This document shows positions 49,635 to 61,782 of a DNA stretch of 64,000 bases, piece after piece (the first letter of the stretch is position 1; each line of letters opens with the position of its first letter). The stretch is taken from contig JAHGAU010000009.1 of the NCBI GenBank assembly GCA_019925105.1, forward strand, positions 1,825,830 through 1,889,829, read 5' to 3'. The stretch comes from Niebla homalea. Its lineage: Eukaryota; Ascomycota; Lecanoromycetes; Lecanorales; Ramalinaceae. Under the pieces are notes generated by a model. That model was not told where the DNA came from. It ran no database searches and saw nothing but the letters and a program-made list of their open reading frames with translations. The translations under genes and the position numbers were made by a program.

Positions 49635-50267
49635 CAGGTAACGAGGCCGGAGGAGCGTCAATCGTAAAATAAGCTAGAAGTAAGCTAAAGAAAGTTATCT
49701 TGGAACTTAATAGATAAAAAGATTCTTAATAGTTTATTAAAGCAGGTAAATAAAGCTTTAAAAGTTAATAATTAAATTATAATAAATAAGAAATAAATAA
49801 ATAAAGCTGGCTTCTTTATAAAATTAATAATTATAATAAATATTATTAATAAAAACCCGTTATTTTAATAAAAAGTATTTAAATTTATTATATTATTTTA
49901 TATAATAAATATTAAAGAAAAAACTATAAGATTTATTAATATAACGTTTTTTAACCTTAATTTATCCGTTTTTTCCAATAATATTAAATACGTATAAAGC
50001 GTAATAATAAAGATTAAAAATGGCTTAATTTTTATTAATAATAAAAGTTATTTTACCTTAAAAATACCGTTTTAAATCGTTAAATAATCTAAATTAAAAT
50101 ATAAGCTCTTAAAGTTAATTAAAAGTAAATTTATTAATAAGAGGTTAATTAAAGTTAAAGTTTAATAAAATCTTTTAATAAATAAAATATTTATATATCG
50201 TTAAAATATATTTTATAGAAAAATATAAAGTTTTAATAATTAAATAATATCTTTAAAATATCTTAAC
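49635..50267 (+). repeat. 633-bp direct repeat, copy B
   Basis: Gap-free copy of 39,095-39,727, again starting with the GCGAGGCCGGAGGAGCGTCA-type aldehyde dehydrogenase segment (one G-to-A change). It ends exactly where the first CCTATTACCTAG unit begins. It is joined on its left to a copia protease region, so this junction is not the native gene context. Confidence 0.9.
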
Positions 50268-51263
50268 CTATTACCTAGTACTGAACGATTGTAGGCTCCA
50301 AGCGATCATTCCCCCTCCCGGGGAAACCTCGGCGGCCAAAAGTATTAGCCTTTAAGCAATCATTTTTTAAAGTAATTACTTAAAGGGTGATTCCCGGAGA
50401 AATTTAAAAACTTTGGGTGGCAAAGTTATAGAGCCCGGTAAGCCTTATAAAAGGAGCTCCTATTTATTTAAATCCGATAACTCCTTATTTAGTTATTGAT
50501 TTTTAAATTATTTTGAATTCCTAATAATTAATAATTAAGTTTACTTCCCGGCGTTAATTCTTAACTTTTATTTGGTTATTCCCCAGGGAAATTTAATAAT
50601 TTAATATTTTTTATATGAAGTTCGGCTTTTTAATAATATCAGAAAAAAAAATCCGTTTATTAACGCTTATTATAGTATTAATATAAACTTTATATAGCGT
50701 AGATTTTTTAACTTTAAAGGGTATATTTTAAAAGTAAAAAAGAATTATTATTTCTTTTTTATTTTATTAAAATATTATTAAAAATAAGGCTTATAATAAT
50801 ACCGGAATTACTATAATCCGTTCATTATAAATAATAATATCCTTAAAATAAAAATCGAAATATTATTAAGATAATTAATATTTATAATTAACGTCTTAAT
50901 ATAGGGTAATATTAACGTCGCTTCCTTATATTAAGACCGGGGATAAATATCCGTTATTTCCGTTTTATTTAAAGTATTTAATAAGCCGGATTAATATCTC
51001 CCTGATTCGGACTTTTAAAGGTTAATTATTTATTTAACTTAAAGATTTTGGGATAATTTTCTATCCGGCTTAAACTTTTCCGGATAATTATTTATCCGGC
51101 TTAGACTTTTTCGGCTTTTTATTTCCTCCGATTAATTATTAATTACGTAAATATATCATAATTTTAACGTATAATCTTAAATATATAAAGACCTTTCTTC
51201 CTTTTAGATTTTCTCTTTTCTTTATTATACTTAAACCACTTATCTACACTGTACCCAGCAATA
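50267..51263 (+). repeat. Subtelomeric unit 0 (divergent copy)
   Basis: It starts CCTATTACCTAGTAC, followed by an inverted-repeat region (AATCA and TGATT around AAGTAATTACTT, 50,358-50,392) and a TATAAAAGG at 50,446. The conserved core TTTACTTCCCGGCGTTAATT lies near 50,540, then AAAATCCGTTTATTAACG. It ends with the pyrimidine-rich TTTTCTCTTTTCTTTATTAT tail just before unit 1. The sequence is related to units 1-4 in order and spacing but differs in detail, and RIP has altered most of it. Confidence 0.75.
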
Positions 51264-52960
51264 CCTATCACCTAGTGGTGATCCGAAGGAGCCTCCTTCG
51301 GATCATTCGCCCTGCGAGCGGGCAATTCCGCGATGTCCGATTTGACCCTTTTTCAGATTATTTCTTTAAGTAATCCGAAGGAAAGGTAAAGTATAAGGGA
51401 TTAAGAAACTTTTGGTATAAAAGTTATAAATCTTAATACGGGCTTTAAAATAAGCTTTATTTAATTTAAATCGGATAAAGGGTAATTTAATTATCGATTT
51501 TATTAATTATCGGAATTCTGGAGGTTTAAGTTTAAGTTCGTTTTCCGGCGTTAAAATTTATTTTTTAATCCGCCGTTCCCCGTTAAATTATAATAATTTA
51601 ACTTTCTTTATATACTTTCCCGCTTTATAATAATATTAAAAAAACGAAAATCCGTTTATTATAGCCTATAATAATATTAAAATAAATTTAAGGTTACTTA
51701 ATTTTTATTATTAAATAAAATATATTTAAGTTATTTTTAATCCTTAAATTTATTTATAGTATTTAAAAAACTCCTTAGAAAAAACGGAATTAATTAATAC
51801 CGGAAATATTATATTCCGAGGATTATTTATAATTATATTATTAACGCTTTTATTTTAATCTTTAGGATTCTTAATAATAAAATAATATATAATAAAAAGC
51901 TTAATATAAGATAACGATATTAAAGTTTTAGCCGTTATCCTATGTTAAGCCTTTAATAATTAAGGGTTTATATTTACTTTTAAAATAATAAAATTATTAA
52001 ATTTTATAATAAAAAACTTAAGGCTTAATTTATTTTATTACCTTATTTTTTATAATAAAAACTTCTATAGGAAAAAGGTAAATCTAAATATAGGTTTTTA
52101 AATATTGTTTATTTTATATAAATCGGCTGGTTAAATATTTAATTATTTATATTATTAAATTCTAGAATTTAAACCGGTTAAATATAGGGTTACTTCCCGG
52201 CGTTAAAATCCAAAAAAACATTTAAAGGGGTATATATTTAAGCTTATTCACCTTTTTACTTATTGAAAACAATTGAATTATATAGAAAAAAAAAAGCTAT
52301 TAAATAACGTTAAAATTAAAAAAATCCATTTATTATATTTAAATTTATATTTAAAAAGGTTATTTAAATAAAAAAACAATAATTTTATATTATTAATACT
52401 TTAAACCCGTAATATAAGCATTATAAATATATATAATAATAAAATAAAAGCTTAAAAATATTAAATATAAAGTGAATAATTTAAGAAAAACCAAAAAATA
52501 AATATTAATTATTATTATTATTATTAACCCCCTTTTAATTATATAATAAAGGGCTATTTATAAATATATATTTTACTTACTTATACCCTTTAAAGTATTC
52601 CTACTTAATAATTATAAAATTATTATAAATACGTCGGTAAGCTAGGCTTAAACCGGTTTATTTTTAAATTATTATATTGCTATTACCGTTATTATTATTA
52701 CCAAATATTAAGCTTTATATAACCCGGTTATTTTTAAATTATTAATAAACTTAATTATATTTAAGCCTTAAATCTCGTATTTATTCTTAAATAATCATTA
52801 TAGGCTTAATAAAAGCTTAACCAATAATTTATCTATATAATACCCCTTCCCCCTTAAATTTCTGTTTTTCTCATTATACTTAAATCACTGAATTTACTTA
52901 TTACTTAATCAACCCAATTATACTCCACTTATTACCCACTACCTTTACCTTTATTAATAC
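51264..52960 (+). repeat. Subtelomeric unit 1, followed by a partial further copy
   Basis: It starts CCTATCACCTAG, followed at once by a perfect 12-bp inverted repeat (GATCCGAAGGAG, one base, CTCCTTCGGATC; 51,280-51,304). A second weaker hairpin lies at 51,352-51,379 and TATAAAAG at 51,416. The core GTTTTCCGGCGTTAAAA lies near 51,540, and a degenerate second core (TTACTTCCCGGCGTTAAAAT) near 52,190 shows that another, 5'-eroded copy follows. The tail AAATTTCTGTTTTTCTCATT near 52,855 matches the tails of units 2-4. Confidence 0.7.
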
Positions 52961-53160
52961 CCTTTCCCCTTTCCCCTTTCCCCTTTCCCCTTTCCCCTTT
53001 TACCTTTTACCTTTTACCTTTTACCTTTTACCTTTTACCTTTTACCTTTTACCCTTTACCTTTTACCCTTTACCTACCTTTACTTTACCGACCTTTACCT
53101 TTATCGACTTTTACCTTTACCGACTTTTACCTTTATTACTTATTACCCTTTATTTTTACC
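52961..53160 (+). repeat. Telomere-like C-rich tracts
   Basis: Successive runs of CCCCTTT, then CCTTTTA, then mixed ACCTTTACCG units, about 200 bp in all. They are strand-biased (C on plus) and resemble, but are not, the fungal telomere CCCTAA. They follow a unit tail, as the shorter CCCTTTA runs do in units 2-4. Confidence 0.8.
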
Positions 53161-53173
53161 TAACATTATTAAT

Positions 53174-53277
53174 ATCTGGACTTCATGTGAAGTACGGATA
53201 GCTGACCAATAGGAAAGGCTGTATATAGTGAGTTATCTGTTAAATTTTGGATCTGAACTTTATGTAAAGTACGGATA
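53174..53277 (+). repeat. Two 27-nt repeats with an internal palindrome
   Basis: The 27-nt sequence at 53,174-53,200 (it begins ATCTGGACTTCATGTGAAGT) recurs at 53,251-53,277 with only G-to-A and C-to-T changes. Each carries the dyad ACTTCA-TG-TGAAGT or its mutated form. Confidence 0.75.
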
Positions 53278-53419
53278 CTTTATCTTAGTATATCTTTAAA
53301 GTTATTTACTTAATCTATTAACTTTATATATAAGAGTTATAGAGTAAAGTAAGCGTATTTAAACAAGCTTTTATTAATAAAATTTTATAGGGTAATTATT
53401 GAGAAATAAAAAGATTAAA

Positions 53420-53890
53420 ATTTTACCACTAAAGGTAATCTACCCTCACCTGTAGCCTCACCACCACCCTCACCACCACCCTCACCTACACCCTTACCTG
53501 CACCCTCACCTGCACCCTTACTTATACCCTTATCTGCACCCTTACTTATAAGTGCACCACTACCCTTACTTGCACCCTCACTTGCACCCTCATTTGCACC
53601 CTCACTTGCACCCTTACTTGCACCCTTACTTGTACCCTTACTTGCACCCTTATTTACACCCTCACTTACACCCTCACTTACACCCTCACTTGCACCCTCA
53701 CCACCACCCTTACTTGCACCTTCACCACCACCCTCACCTGCACCCTCACCTGCAAGTGCACCACTACCCTTACTTGCACCCTCACTTACACCCTCACCTG
53801 CACCCTCACTTGCACCCTTACCTGCACCCCCAGCAAACCCTTTACTAAGCCCTTTACCAGGCCCTTTACCAGGCCTTTTACCAGGCCTCT
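53420..53890. repeat. 12-bp minisatellite, CpA-rich and not RIP-mutated
   Basis: About 39 copies of a 12-nt unit (ACCCTCACTTGC and variants CCCTTACTTGCA, CCCTCACCACCA), with larger internal duplications (for example the segment with AAGTGCACCACTACCC at about 53,541 and 53,752). On the minus strand it stays open for 167 codons as Gly-Ala-Ser-Lys/Glu repeats, but starts at GTG and has no other support, so I do not call it a gene. Its high CpA content stands out from the RIP-depleted surroundings. Confidence 0.85.
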
Positions 53891-54506
53891 TAGCAAGCAC
53901 TTCACAGGGTGCCCCCACCGCAATAGGCCCAAAAATACCGTAATTTGCATGAAGAATCCGAGAGCTGAGTAAAGCCCTTTACCTGTACCCTTACTTTACC
54001 CTTAAGAAGGCCTTTATTAAGCCGTTTAATAAGCTTTTTATTAAGCCTTTTATTAAGTTATTTATTAAGTTTTATATTAACCTTTTTATTAATCCCTTTA
54101 TTAAGTTTTTAATTAAATTATTTAATTAAAAATTAAATATAATAAGATAATAAAAAAACGTTATTATAAATAAAAATATTTAAGTTAAAATAAAAAAGAA
54201 TAAATATTAAAAAAAAAATATAAAAAAAGGTTATAATAATATCGGAATTATTATAATCCGGAATAAATTAATAAATATATTATTTACTTAATAATAATAA
54301 ATAATAATTATTTCTTTTTTATTATTGATTTTTTTATTTAATTAATTTCTTAAATATTTTAATATAGGATAGTTATTAACGTCGCTTCTTTATATTAAGA
54401 CTTTTTTAATAAAGTTTTTATTAAATTTAACTCTTATTATTTATAACCTTTAACCGGTAAAACCCCCTTTATATTAATAAGATTATTAATTATTTATATA
54501 TTTAAA
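53891..54506. other. A+T-rich spacer
   Basis: The left part repeats AAGCCTTTTATTAAG-like motifs, possibly an older, RIP-mutated part of the minisatellite. The rest is A+T-rich with a short echo of the unit core (CGTCGCTTCTTTATATTAAG near 54,385). No gene. Confidence 0.5.
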
Positions 54507-55764
54507 CCTATCACCTAGTTCTCACTCTTTCCTGCCTGGAAAGAGTCATTTGCTCACTCGGCGTTAATTCGGCCTTCTCGGACTTAACCCAGGAAAGAGT
54601 CATTTTTAGAAATGACTCTTTCCAGGGTAAAACCGGCCCGGATTTATTCACTCTCTATATAAAAAATATAGATTTCAGTATAGCCTATTAATCCCGAGAC
54701 CTCCGAGGTTCGTCCGAGTAGTGGTTATTTATTTATCGATTTTTAAATATTTACGAATTCCGGGTTATAGGGTTTAAGTTTACTTCTTAGCGTTAATTAT
54801 TACTTTTTTATCGGTTATTCCCCGGTAAAATCTAATAATTTAACTTTCTTCATACGTTTCCCCGCTCTTTAATAATATCGGGAAAACGAAAATCCGTCCA
54901 TTAACGACTACGGTAGTATTGACCTATAAGGGTTTATAAGTAATTCTTTAAGGTTTTAAAATACATCCGGATTATTATTAATCCTTTATTTAATCTATTT
55001 AATTTAAAAGATAGCTTAAAAAAAGCGCTTTATAACGGTAACGGGAGAACTTAGATCCGTACCTTATTTAAGATTATATTACTTAATAATAATAAAAAAA
55101 AACTTATATAATACTTTTATTATTTTATTAATAATATAAGGGTCTTAATATTTTTTAATATAAAGTAACGGTTAACATCGCCTCCCTATATTAAGGCTTT
55201 AAGATCCGGCCGTAATATCCGTCTAAATACGAAAATAATTTATAAATAGATCTTTATTTTTAAATTATTATATTGCCACCCAAATTATTACATTATTACC
55301 ATTAATAATTATTAATCCGGAACCGGCCTATTTATTTTTAAATTATTAAGTAACTTAGCTATTTAAGCCCGGTCTCAGCCTTATTTAAGCTTTATAACTT
55401 ATAATTCTCTTGGTAAAGGCTTGGCTAATAATTTATCTATATAATCACCCTTCCCCCCCTTTAAATTTCTGTTTTTCTTATTATACTTAAGTCACTTAAT
55501 TTATTTAATACTTAAGTAAACCAAATACCCTTTACCCTTTACCCTTTACCCTTTATTATTACTTATATTTTTATTTTACCTTTATTTTTATCTTTACCTT
55601 CACCTTTACCTTTACTTACCTTTACCTTTATTTACTTTTACCTTTATTTACCTTTACCTTTATTCACCTTTACCTTTACCTTTATTTTTATTTTTATTTA
55701 CCTTTACCTTTACCTACCTTTACCTTTACCTTTTATTTATATATTATTTATATCCATTTATATA
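54507..55764 (+). repeat. Subtelomeric unit 2, leading into the helicase frame
   Basis: It starts CCTATCACCTAG and carries two hairpins, a TATATAAAA box at 54,656, the core TTTAAGTTTACTTCTTAGCG near 54,775, GGTTATTCCCCGG, AAAATCCGTCCATTAACG, and the tail TTTCTGTTTTTCTTATTATAC. Four CCCTTTA repeats (55,527-55,555) and degenerate CCTTTA runs follow to about 55,740. The ATG of the helicase remnant follows at 55,765, so this unit occupies the promoter and leader position. Units 3 and 4 are near copies with mostly transition differences. Confidence 0.85.
54524..54666 (+). promoter_or_regulatory. Twin hairpins and TATA box of unit 2
   Basis: Hairpin 1: ACTCTTTCC (54,524-54,532) pairs with GGAAAGAGT (54,538-54,546) over a 5-nt loop. 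Hairpin 2: GGAAAGAGTCATTT (54,592-54,605) pairs perfectly with AAATGACTCTTTCC (54,610-54,623) over TTAG. A TATATAAAA box follows at 54,656. The same order and spacing occur in units 3 (box at 61,933) and 4 (63,040), and with other stem sequences in units 0 and 1. Promoter function is inferred from the box and the position ahead of the helicase frame. Confidence 0.65.
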
Positions 55765-58700
55765 ATGGATTCACCTTAAGCCCTTACCGAAAAGGCCTTC
55801 CTTTATTTATCTGATTATAAGGCTTTAATATGCCGTAATCATAAATACGGCGTCCGGTTCTAGGAATTACGCAGCCACCTGGATAAATAATATTTTTACC
55901 TTGCCTTTACTACCCGGAATAAGATTTTTACTTATATTACTAAGTTTTACTCAGATAATATCGATATTCCGGACGGACCGGTTACCCCTTTACCTTTATT
56001 ACCCGTTTCTTCGGGTTTAAAGTATATTTATTGCACTTATATTTGCTTATCCCCGAATACGATGACGATATATTAGCGGAACGATTACCCGGATATTTAT
56101 TAAACTTAAAAATAAGGTGGTTTTCGTTGAAAAAACCAATTAAAATCGAATAATAAATGGATATCTATTAAATTCCAATAATTATATACCCGAGGATCGA
56201 ATCGTTATTTATTTAAAGTATTTAATACTAAAAATAACGATAATATTATAGATTTATCGGATATACCGGCTTTTATCTATATTGTTAGAATGAAGAAATT
56301 AACGGAACGAATTAAAACGGTTACCGAAAACATAAATATAATGATTACGGAACCGGAAAAATTCGAGGTTAATGCCTGGGTAGCCCGTACCGGGTAAACT
56401 ACCTATTTATCCAATTTCGATCCAGTTATAGCCCGGTTTTGGCTAAAACCCCCGGTAAAACCGACTTTAAAATTAAACAATCCAAAGTAATTATCGATTT
56501 TATTATTATATTTAATAATAAAATCGATTAAGGCTTTATTTAAAAAAGCGGTTTTAATTAATAAACCAAATACCGTAAGCCGGAATTTATTAGAATATAT
56601 AAACCGCAAAGAAACCAGTAACGTTACGAATAAAAAACCGTTTATAATATATATCGGTTTAGATACGATTTATTCTTATACCAAGGTTTAGCTTAATATA
56701 TTCATTTATTTATAGAATACCAGGTTATTTACTCTAGGGAACCGTTTAAGGTATAAATATATTAAATTATCTCTTACTTTATTTATTAAAGTATTAAGAT
56801 TTATAAAAGATTAATCAGAAAAGTAAGTTATCTTTATTTTTTCTTTGTTATTTATTATTTATTATTTATATTTACTTTTTAACTTATGATTTTTACCCTT
56901 TTTTATTTTTTTTTTTACCTTTTTTATATTTTACTTTACCCTTTTTTTTTTTATTTTTATTTTTATCACTTTTATCTTTTATTTAAATATATATATTAAT
57001 AACCTTTTTTTTTAATAAATTTAACGAAGAACTTACTAATAATTCATCTAATAATAATTTTAAGGATTTATTATATTCTTTAAATAAACTTAAAGATTTA
57101 TTATTACGCTTTTTTTTAAGTTTTTTATATTAGGATTTATCTAAGGACGATTATTAAAGCCCTTTACTTAATAGCTTAGTAATATACGGTATTAACACCG
57201 ATTTTACCTGGTCCCCACCTATGAATTATATTATTAAATTAAGTGGTATTATTACCTTTTTTCGAGCCCTTATCCTTTTAAGGGCTTATACCCTTTGACC
57301 TAGTCTACCGGAACCTAAGGATTAAATTATCGACTTAGATATATCGATAAATTTACTTTTAACTTCGGATTCCGATTTACTTATTAGTACCTTATTCAGT
57401 AAAACTGTTAAATTAACGAAAAATCACTTATTCTTTACTGGTATTAATACCTTATTACGGCCTATTAACTTCGTTTCTAAATTACGGACTTATGGATTTA
57501 CCCTTAATTATAATATTACCGAGGAAGGTATTATATCCTGGGAAAATAACGAGGTTTTTTATAAAAATCTCTTATTAACTATAAATTAATACCGTTCCAT
57601 AATATTTAGATTACTAGAAACCGCTAAATCCCGGTTATTTAATAATTTATTATTTACCGGTTAAGACAATTTACCCTCCGTAGATTTTACCACTTTTTTT
57701 AACGATATTATTAATAGTATACCGGACTGGAATTTCTTTATAGACGAACGGAATAAATTACCTTTTAAAGGTGATTTTTAGCTTTATAAAAAAATCTATT
57801 AAATACCGACCTTATAAAACCGTTTTCTTAAATTTGAAAATAACGATACTTACTAGAAACTGGATAAAGTTTACTATTTATTTAAAGAAAACCGGAAATT
57901 TAAAGAAGAACTAATAATTTTATTATAGCTTACCTAAGGTGGTTTAGCTTAAAGCCCTAAAATTCAATTAATTCAATACTGAAATCAATTAAATTTTAAA
58001 CGGAATATCTTTATTTAAAACGGCCTATTTATATTTATTACTTTATATTATAAAAACTTTATTATTACTGGATCGATTAAGGTTATAAACCGGTTTATAC
58101 CTTATAAATTATCGGTTTTATTTATTTATTATCTTTGGCTTTATATTCCTTTAAAAATGAATTTATCGAATTTATATTTGGAAAAATCAAATATTACCTT
58201 TTACCTTTGGTTTAAACGGATTTACTCTATTAAAAACCTTAAAAAAACTGAAAAATCAAAAAAACAATAAAAACGATTGAGACGCTAAACGGTAATTAAT
58301 AGTGATTCGGATGAAATTCAAAAAAAGGATTTAAATTAATAGGAATTTCAAGATATCCTTTACCGTTATAATACCTGGACGTTTAATTCTTTCAGTACGG
58401 CTTTATCTAAAGAGTTCCGGTCCCAAATAAGAGTAAATATTAAAACCCTGGCTTAACGGCATATTATTATTGCTATTTTTCGATGTTATTACGGTAAATT
58501 CATTAATAAAGACTAGGAAAACGTTATTAATCCAAACGATAATAATAAAAAAGATAAAATTATCGATTTATAAGCCGCCTATATTAGTAATATTGCTAGT
58601 AATATATACTCCCGGTTACTAAACGAAATACCGGGTTAAATATATACTTAACGGGAAAAATTTATGGCTTTATTTATCTAGCTTTTTCAATTCCTTTAAT

Positions 58701-60640
58701 TCTTAAGTACTTTACTTATACCGGAAAAATTGGATTAGAAATCTAAGTTATTTATAAATTTTATTAGGGAAATTTATAAAAAAAAATATTAAAGATTTCA
58801 ATTTATTCGAATTTTACCGGCCTTTTAACAATTATACAGTTAAAATCTGGAGTTTTAAAGTTTATAAAAAACCGGATTAACGGTAATTTTATCCGGAAAA
58901 AATCTAATCGTTATTATATCTGGTATTGGACGCGGAAAAAGTACTTTTTTTATAGTCTTTACCGTTATTACCGGCTTAAATGGACTTACCGTAGTGGTAT
59001 TACCCCTTATATCTTTAAGGGAGGAAATATTACTTAAGGCTTAAAATTAAGGCCTTAAATGTCTAGAGTGGACCTTAAAAAGCCCTAAAGATTGGGCTAA
59101 TATTATACTAATTACCCCGGAAATAGCCATTACCGAACTTTTTAATTAGTTTTTAAATCGATTAAAACGATAAGGCCGTTTAAACCGTATTATTGTTAAT
59201 AAAGTTCATATTTTACTGGATGCTATTAAGGATTTTCGGCCGAAAATTAAGGAATTAAAGTCCTTAATTAAATATAAAACGTAACTTATTTATTTAACGG
59301 CTTTTTTACTATTAAAAAATGAAAATACCTGGTTTTAGCTAGCCGGTATCAATATATCCAATATACTTTTATTACGGGAACCGATTATAAGGTTAAATAT
59401 TTAATATTCAATTTAAGAATACGCTATAGTAAATGATTTAAAAGATAATTTATTACCTTTAATAAATTCGAAAAAAAGGCTTTATTTAAGTAATTAAATC
59501 CTTATCTTTTATAGGACAATTTACCTTACGGATTAAATCAGTAAAGTCTTGGATATACTTAAATATCACGTAAAAATCGGGACTATAAATTAAAAACGTT
59601 AAATATTCGATAATTTCCGTAATAAAAAAACCTTTATTTTAATGACTACTTTGGCTTTATCTATAGGACTGGATTTACCAGATATACGGATTACTATTTA
59701 CGTTGGTTTATTAAGGGATTTAAAGGCTTATAGTTAAAAAAATAAACGAGCCGGCTGATAAGGGGAAAAAAGTAAAGCTATAATCCTTTATAGCCCTCGG
59801 TTATCTTAGCCTGAAAATCCGGATATAAAGGATTACGTCGAAAACGATAAATGTCGATAAATTATACTGGACTTAATTATAAACGGTTCTATAAACCGGA
59901 AAAAATATGAGAAAAACGAGGAAAAATATAATTTTTACTCTAGGTTTATCCAAAAGGAAAAACTTAATACCGAAATCGAAAAGGATTTATTTACGGACCT
60001 TACCGGACCTATAAATATCGATTTTATAGATTTTAAATTATAGGAATCTTATAATTTAGGATTAAAAGATCGATATTTACTGGAAAACCGGAAAAACGAA
60101 ATAAATCTAAATAACCTGGAATTGACTTTATAGTATTAGTTTAAAAACTATATTAACTGTGAAATATATACAAATTTAGATATACCGGTATTACTATAAT
60201 ACTCTTTCGATAAATATTAAAATCATAATATTTACAATATACGTCTTTTTATAAGGACTTAAATTGATAGACTTTATTATCAGGATATAGATAAATACTC
60301 AGGATATTTTAAATATCTTTTACCTTAAGATTTTTATACCCGGTTTAAGCCTTTACCTATGGATAAGGATTATAGACCTACTGGAAAAAAATCCTATTTA
60401 TATCGATAAAGCCTAATCTTCAAAACCCTTTTTACCTATTTTTACTATATAAAAAACCAGCTGATTTTTTAATTATCGATAAAATAATATTAGGAAAATA
60501 TTTAATATTTATTTATTAAGGATAAAGTAGAATTAAAGGATATTTTAACTTATAAACGGTTAAAAAAAGTTATAGAAATACGGAGATTAACGGGTTTATT
60601 AAGATATTATTATATAATTTCATTTTAATTTAATTTAGAG
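55765..60640 (+). pseudogene. RIP-killed telomere-linked RecQ-type helicase with N-terminal Cys/His region
   Basis: The frame opens MDSP-stop-ALTEKAF at 55,765. At 55,820-56,100 a Cys/His region reads ALICRNHKYGV, LRSHLDK, LPVSSGLKYIYCTYICLSPN, like the DUF3505 zinc-finger region of fungal subtelomeric proteins. From 58,919 one frame shows RecQ motifs: ISGIGRGKST (Walker A), VVVLPLISLREE, the DEAH box degraded to NKVHI at 59,198-59,209, LIYLTAF, TLALSIGLDLPDIRITIYVG, and KRAG-stop-stop-GEKS at 59,744-59,770 in place of the GRAGRDGE box. The C-terminal part continues to about 60,640. Many CAA/CAG/CGA codons have become stops. In living form it would be a 3'-5' DNA helicase of the telomere-linked (TLH) kind. 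The ATG and the helicase motifs are in different frames, so an intron or indel lies between. Confidence 0.75.
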
Positions 60641-61782
60641 ATAAATAAATAAATAATTCATAAATATCTTTTAAGAAAAGCTTTTAAATATTTACCTTAT
60701 ACCTTTTTAAAAAAACCTTTATAATAGAATATTCGAGTTCAGATTAAAAGAAAAAACAAGTTCTTTTATTATTTATTAATAATTATATTAAAAAGGTTAA
60801 TATTAATAAATAAATAAATAAGGAATTTAAAACTAGATAAAAAAAAAGGAAAAAAAGGAAATAACGATAAATAAATAATAGGTAAAATATAATAAATAAA
60901 TAAATAGATAGATAAAGAAAGGAATAAGTAAAGGAAAAAACAAGTAGGTTGTAAAACGGATAAATAAATAATAAATTAATTAATAAACAGGTAAATAAAT
61001 ATATAATTAAATAAAATCTCTTATTATAAAAGGCTAAGGATAAATGATTTATTATGAAAATACCCTTTATGAATAAATAAGAAAATAAACAAATGATTAA
61101 ATAAATAAATAAGAAAATTAATTAAGAAATAAAGAAATATATAAATCACTTAAGAAATATATAAATTAATTAATTAAGAAATAGAGTAATAAATAAAATA
61201 ATTAAAAAATGGATTAACAAATAAAATAATTAAAACATAAATAGATTAATGAATTAAGAAATAAACTAAGAAATAAATTAATAAAAAAGTAATAAAAAAG
61301 TTATAAAAAAGTAATAAAAAAGTAATAAATAAAGTAATAAATAAAGTATAAATAAAGTAAAAAATAACCCTAAAAATAAATTAATTATTAAATAAATAAA
61401 TTAATAAAGTAATAAAGTAATAAACTAATAAAGTAATAAAATAATAAAAAAATAAAAAAATAAAATAATAAAATAATAAAATAATAAAATAATAAAATAA
61501 TAAAATAATAAAATAATAAAATAATAAAATAATAAAATAATAAAATAATAAAATAATAAAATAATAAAATAATAAAATAATAAAGTATTACTGAATTCAC
61601 CGTTTAGTTATTATCCTAAATGAATTAAGGGTATTAAGCTTGATTCATTTTTACAGGGTAAATAATCCAGGGTAAAAGTTAATTATAAAGGGTTTTTATA
61701 TTAAAATAAAAAAAGGGGGTAAAGCACTATTAATCATAGAGAAAACCGCTGCCGCAAGGGGGTTTTGGCTAGTAAAAGATAA
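60641..61782. other. A-rich spacer after the helicase
   Basis: Mostly AATAAATAAG-like simple sequence without genes. The last 160 bp (61,620-61,780) have more normal composition and contain a small hairpin, AAAACC-GCTGCCGCAA-GGGGGTTTT, immediately before unit 3. Confidence 0.6.
61385..61585. repeat. (TAATAAAA)n simple repeat
   Basis: About 200 bp built on TAATAAAA and TAATAAAG units. Its only long frame is repeat-encoded and not a gene. Confidence 0.85.

Noticed and set aside
53420..53890. CRISPR-like repeat array
   Set aside because: Units are 12 bp, contiguous and without spacers, in a eukaryotic genome.
53415..53918. 167-codon Gly/Ala/Ser/Lys/Glu repeat protein, and the opposing His/Pro/Leu frame at 53,552-53,848
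   Set aside because: Both are by-products of the 12-bp minisatellite. The first begins at GTG and neither has any feature beyond the repeat.
56403..56609. 68-codon minus-strand frame
   Set aside because: Antisense within the helicase remnant; no start or motif support.
61388..61600. Minus-strand hydrophobic frame of Tyr/Phe/Ile/Leu repeats
   Set aside because: It is encoded by the (TAATAAAA)n simple repeat; no start context or homology.
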